From the NCBI GenBank assembly GCA_963781265.1, contig CAWAFH010000017.1, positions 1 through 64,000 of the forward strand: a DNA stretch of 64,000 nucleotides. The letters are read 5' to 3'. The translations under genes and the position numbers were made by a program. The stretch is from WHSW01 sp963781265 (GTDB lineage Bacteria > Actinomycetota > Thermoleophilia > Solirubrobacterales > 70-9). Every line of letters begins with the position of its first letter. The stretch's first letter is position 1. Positions 62,086 through 64,000 of this stretch are shown here, one piece after another. Below the pieces are notes generated by a model that was not told the DNA's origin, made no database searches, and saw nothing but the letters and a program-made list of their open reading frames with translations.

Positions 62086-62124
62086 GGCGCGATCCTAACG
62101 CCGGCGCGGGCGCCGGGAAAGGGC

Positions 62125-63051
62125 TCAGACCTCGTCGGCCGAGAACGTGTCGCAGCTCGCCGGGTCGCCGGACTCATAGCCGGTGTCGAACCAGCGGCGC
62201 CGCTGCTCGGAGCTGCCGTGGGTGAAGCTGTCGGGGTTGACCGACTGCCCGGCTTGGCGCTGGAGCCGGTCGTCGCCGACCGCCTCGGCGGCGTTGAAGG
62301 CCTCGTCGAGGTCGCCCTGCTCGAGGTCGCCTGACTTGAACACGGTCGACGCCCAGACGCCGGCGTAGCAGTCGGCCTGCAGCTCGGTGCGAACCGAGAG
62401 CTCGTTCGCGTCGCCGGGGTTGGACCGCGTCTCGCCGGCCACCTCGCGCTCGGTCCCGCGCAGGTTCTGGACGTGGTGGCCGATCTCATGGGCGATCACG
62501 TACGCCCAGGCGAAGTCGCCGCTCGCGTTCAGCTGGCGCTTCATGTCCTCGTAGAAGCTCAAATCGAGATAAACGCGCTGGTCGGCCGGGCAGTAGAACG
62601 GCCCGACCGCCGAGCTCGCGGAACCGCAGCCGTTCGTGCGAACCGCGTTCGCGTAGAGATAGAGGGTCGCGGGCCTGTACGTCGTGCCCTCCTGCCTGAA
62701 GATGTCGCTCCAGACGTCCTGGGTGTCGTTGAAGACGAACTGGGAGAACTCCTTCAGGTCACGTTGCGGATCCTCCTCGGGCGGGATCCCGACCGGGTTC
62801 GAGGTTCCGGGCGCCTCGACCCCCGTTCCGAACACCTGGCCGACGTCGAAGCCGCTCCCGCTCGAGCCGCCGCCGAAGACCTGGATCGCGACGATGATCA
62901 AGACCACGATCACGCCCGCCCCGCCGCCGAGCCCGGCGATGTTGCCGGGGATCGGGAGGCCACCGCCACCGCCACCGCCGGCGGACGGCGAGGAGCCGCG
63001 GGCGTCGATCACGTTGCGGTCCTTGCGGCCCTTCGCCCGGTTCCACTTCAT
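62125..63051 (-). CDS. YpfJ-type neutral zinc metallopeptidase
   Basis: 308 aa from ATG 63051. A Gly-rich cytoplasmic start, one TM (AGVIVVLIIVAIQVFGG, residues 45-61), then the peptidase domain: AVGPFYCPADQRVYLDLSFYEDM, AYVIAHEIGHHVQ (HExxH zinc site) and RTELQADCYAGVWA with the third ligand Glu/Asp region. Type II membrane protein with its active domain outside. Physiological substrate unknown. Confidence 0.92.
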   Translation of the reverse strand: MKWNRAKGRKDRNVIDARGSSPSAGGGGGGGLPIPGNIAGLGGGAGVIVVLIIVAIQVFGGGSSGSGFDVGQVFGTGVEAPGTSNPVGIPPEEDPQRDLKEFSQFVFNDTQDVWSDIFRQEGTTYRPATLYLYANAVRTNGCGSASSAVGPFYCPADQRVYLDLSFYEDMKRQLNASGDFAWAYVIAHEIGHHVQNLRGTEREVAGETRSNPGDANELSVRTELQADCYAGVWASTVFKSGDLEQGDLDEAFNAAEAVGDDRLQRQAGQSVNPDSFTHGSSEQRRRWFDTGYESGDPASCDTFSADEV

Positions 63052-63191
63052 CGGCGCGACCTGCGCTTCGTCACCGCGCCCAGTCTAGGCTTGGCCCCGA
63101 TGCAGCGGATGATCGGCGCCGATGCGGTCCGCCCCACCGATCCGCGCTGATCGCGCCGCACCGTCACCGCTCAGCGGTTAGCGTGCGCTCC

Positions 63192-63485
63192 ATGGGCTTC
63201 AAGGACAAGCTCGGCAAGGCGCTCGGCACGACCGAGGGCTCGCTGCATCCCGACGGGCTGGCCGAGGTGGCGATCGGCGATGCCAGCTATGACGACTGGG
63301 ACATCGTCGCCGACTATCCGGAGCTCGAGACGGCGCGCGCCTTTCGCCAGGCGCTGACCGATCTCGGCCACGAGGCCGTGCTGACCTCGGACTGGCCGCT
63401 CGACGAGCACGGCCGCGGCGACATCTCGCTGCGGGTACCGGCCGGGCGCGGGACCGAGGCCGAGGAAGCGCTCGAGCCCGAGTAG
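63192..63485 (+). CDS. Small acidic protein of unknown function
   Basis: 97 aa from ATG 63192 (GTG 63183 possible). GFKDKLGKALGTTEGS, then DDWDIVADYPELETARAFRQALTDLGHEAVLTSDWPLDE. The pattern (short beta-alpha unit with acidic surface) resembles small actinobacterial stress-related proteins but no family is certain. Divergent from the zinc peptidase. Confidence 0.6.
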   Translation: MGFKDKLGKALGTTEGSLHPDGLAEVAIGDASYDDWDIVADYPELETARAFRQALTDLGHEAVLTSDWPLDEHGRGDISLRVPAGRGTEAEEALEPE

Positions 63486-63491
63486 TCGGGC

Positions 63492-64000
63492 CTACTTGCC
63501 CGAGTTGCTGTTCGCGCCCGGATTGGGCGGGGGCCTGCCCGGCTCCGACCGGGTCGGCGCCTGCGCCTCCCCCGCGTCCTTGGCGTCGAACGCCCACACC
63601 GTCTGAAAGCCCGTCAGGTAGACGCGCTCGCCGTCGGAGATCACCGGGGTGAACCCGGCCGATCCCCACTCGAACACCTGCTTGCCGGTCTTCGCGTCGA
63701 CCCCGAAGGTCTTCTTGTTCTGAAAGCTCGACGTGTAGACGGTCTTGCCGACCACGGTCGGTGTGCCGGGGACCACCCCGCCGACGTCGAAGACCCAGCG
63801 CTTCTTCCCGGTCGCGGCGTCGAGCGCATAGAGCTGATGGTCGTAGCTGCCGACGTAGACGCTCGCCGGCGTGCCGGGCACCTCGGCGGCGGCCGGCGAG
63901 CTGTAGATCGAGTTCGAGGTCTCGAAGTCCCAGGCGAGCTTGCCGGTGTCCTGGTCGAGCGCGTACACGGTGCCGTCGTCGCGGGCCTCGTACACCTTGC
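63492..64000 (-). CDS. PQQ-like beta-propeller repeat protein, N-terminal part outside window
   Basis: Partial: the frame is open to the window edge. Tandem PQQ repeats (DGTVYALDQDTGKLAWDFE, DHQLYALDAATGKKRWVFD, NKKTFGVDAKTGKQVFEW) spaced by about 40 residues are typical of outer-envelope or secreted eight-bladed propellers. The C-terminal tail is Pro/Asn/Ser-rich. A signal peptide would be beyond the window. Confidence 0.85.
   Translation of the reverse strand, partial: KVYEARDDGTVYALDQDTGKLAWDFETSNSIYSSPAAAEVPGTPASVYVGSYDHQLYALDAATGKKRWVFDVGGVVPGTPTVVGKTVYTSSFQNKKTFGVDAKTGKQVFEWGSAGFTPVISDGERVYLTGFQTVWAFDAKDAGEAQAPTRSEPGRPPPNPGANSNSGK

Overview
The window is a high-GC bacterial chromosome segment, densely coded on both strands with frequent 4-nt start/stop overlaps. 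The content suggests an actinobacterium of the Thermoleophilia (Solirubrobacterales-like) type. This is an inference from GC content, the gene families (secreted proteins with proline hinges and Ig-like tails, kinase/ATPase/cyclase hybrids, a YpfJ-type peptidase, TrpB2) and the lack of any proteobacterial or firmicute signature.

Layout. 0-2.7 kb: secreted glycosidase-like and SGNH hydrolases. 2.7-11.7 kb: a segment bounded by a 59-bp perfect direct repeat. One copy is the 3' part of an intact tRNA-Ser(CGA) and the other is a detached fragment, the geometry left by site-specific integration at a tRNA. The segment holds a 24-bp palindrome, a DUF1036 protein, an alpha/beta hydrolase and a carbon-metabolism module (pyruvate phosphate dikinase, HpcH/CitE-type CoA lyase, MaoC-type hydratase, mesaconyl-CoA transferase) resembling the second half of the 3-hydroxypropionate bicycle. 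No integrase is visible. 11.7-14.1 kb: DUF429 nuclease-like protein, YtoQ-like protein, a double ribbon-helix-helix protein and an ECF sigma factor.

14.4-44 kb is one large surface-polysaccharide locus: glycosyltransferases, a polysaccharide deacetylase, a sugar oxidoreductase, four Wzz-like proteins (one fused to an O-antigen polymerase/ligase), a Wzx flippase, a polyprenyl-phosphate sugar transferase, a cytidylyltransferase/PIG-L/epimerase/SAF-oxidoreductase operon for a modified nucleotide sugar, and an acyl-CoA ligase + PLP decarboxylase + acyl carrier protein set of the kind linked to exosortase-A loci. Two secreted beta-helix paralogues with different calcium-binding N-termini lie inside it. 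It is followed by a NarL-type and a large LAL-type LuxR regulator (44-48 kb), which may control it.

48-64 kb is ordinary chromosome: GGDEF cyclase, TrpB2, tRNA-Ser(GGA), AbiEi/DUF559 protein, TadA, subtilisin, universal stress protein, phosphotriesterase-like hydrolase, a kinase-ATPase-TPR-cyclase giant, cyclophilin, cupin, VOC protein, zinc peptidase and a truncated PQQ-propeller protein.

About a dozen otherwise well-conserved genes are broken by single-base indels, sometimes several in one gene, and no frame carries decay. I read most of these as sequencing/assembly errors rather than pseudogenes. They are annotated as single genes with the break positions given.
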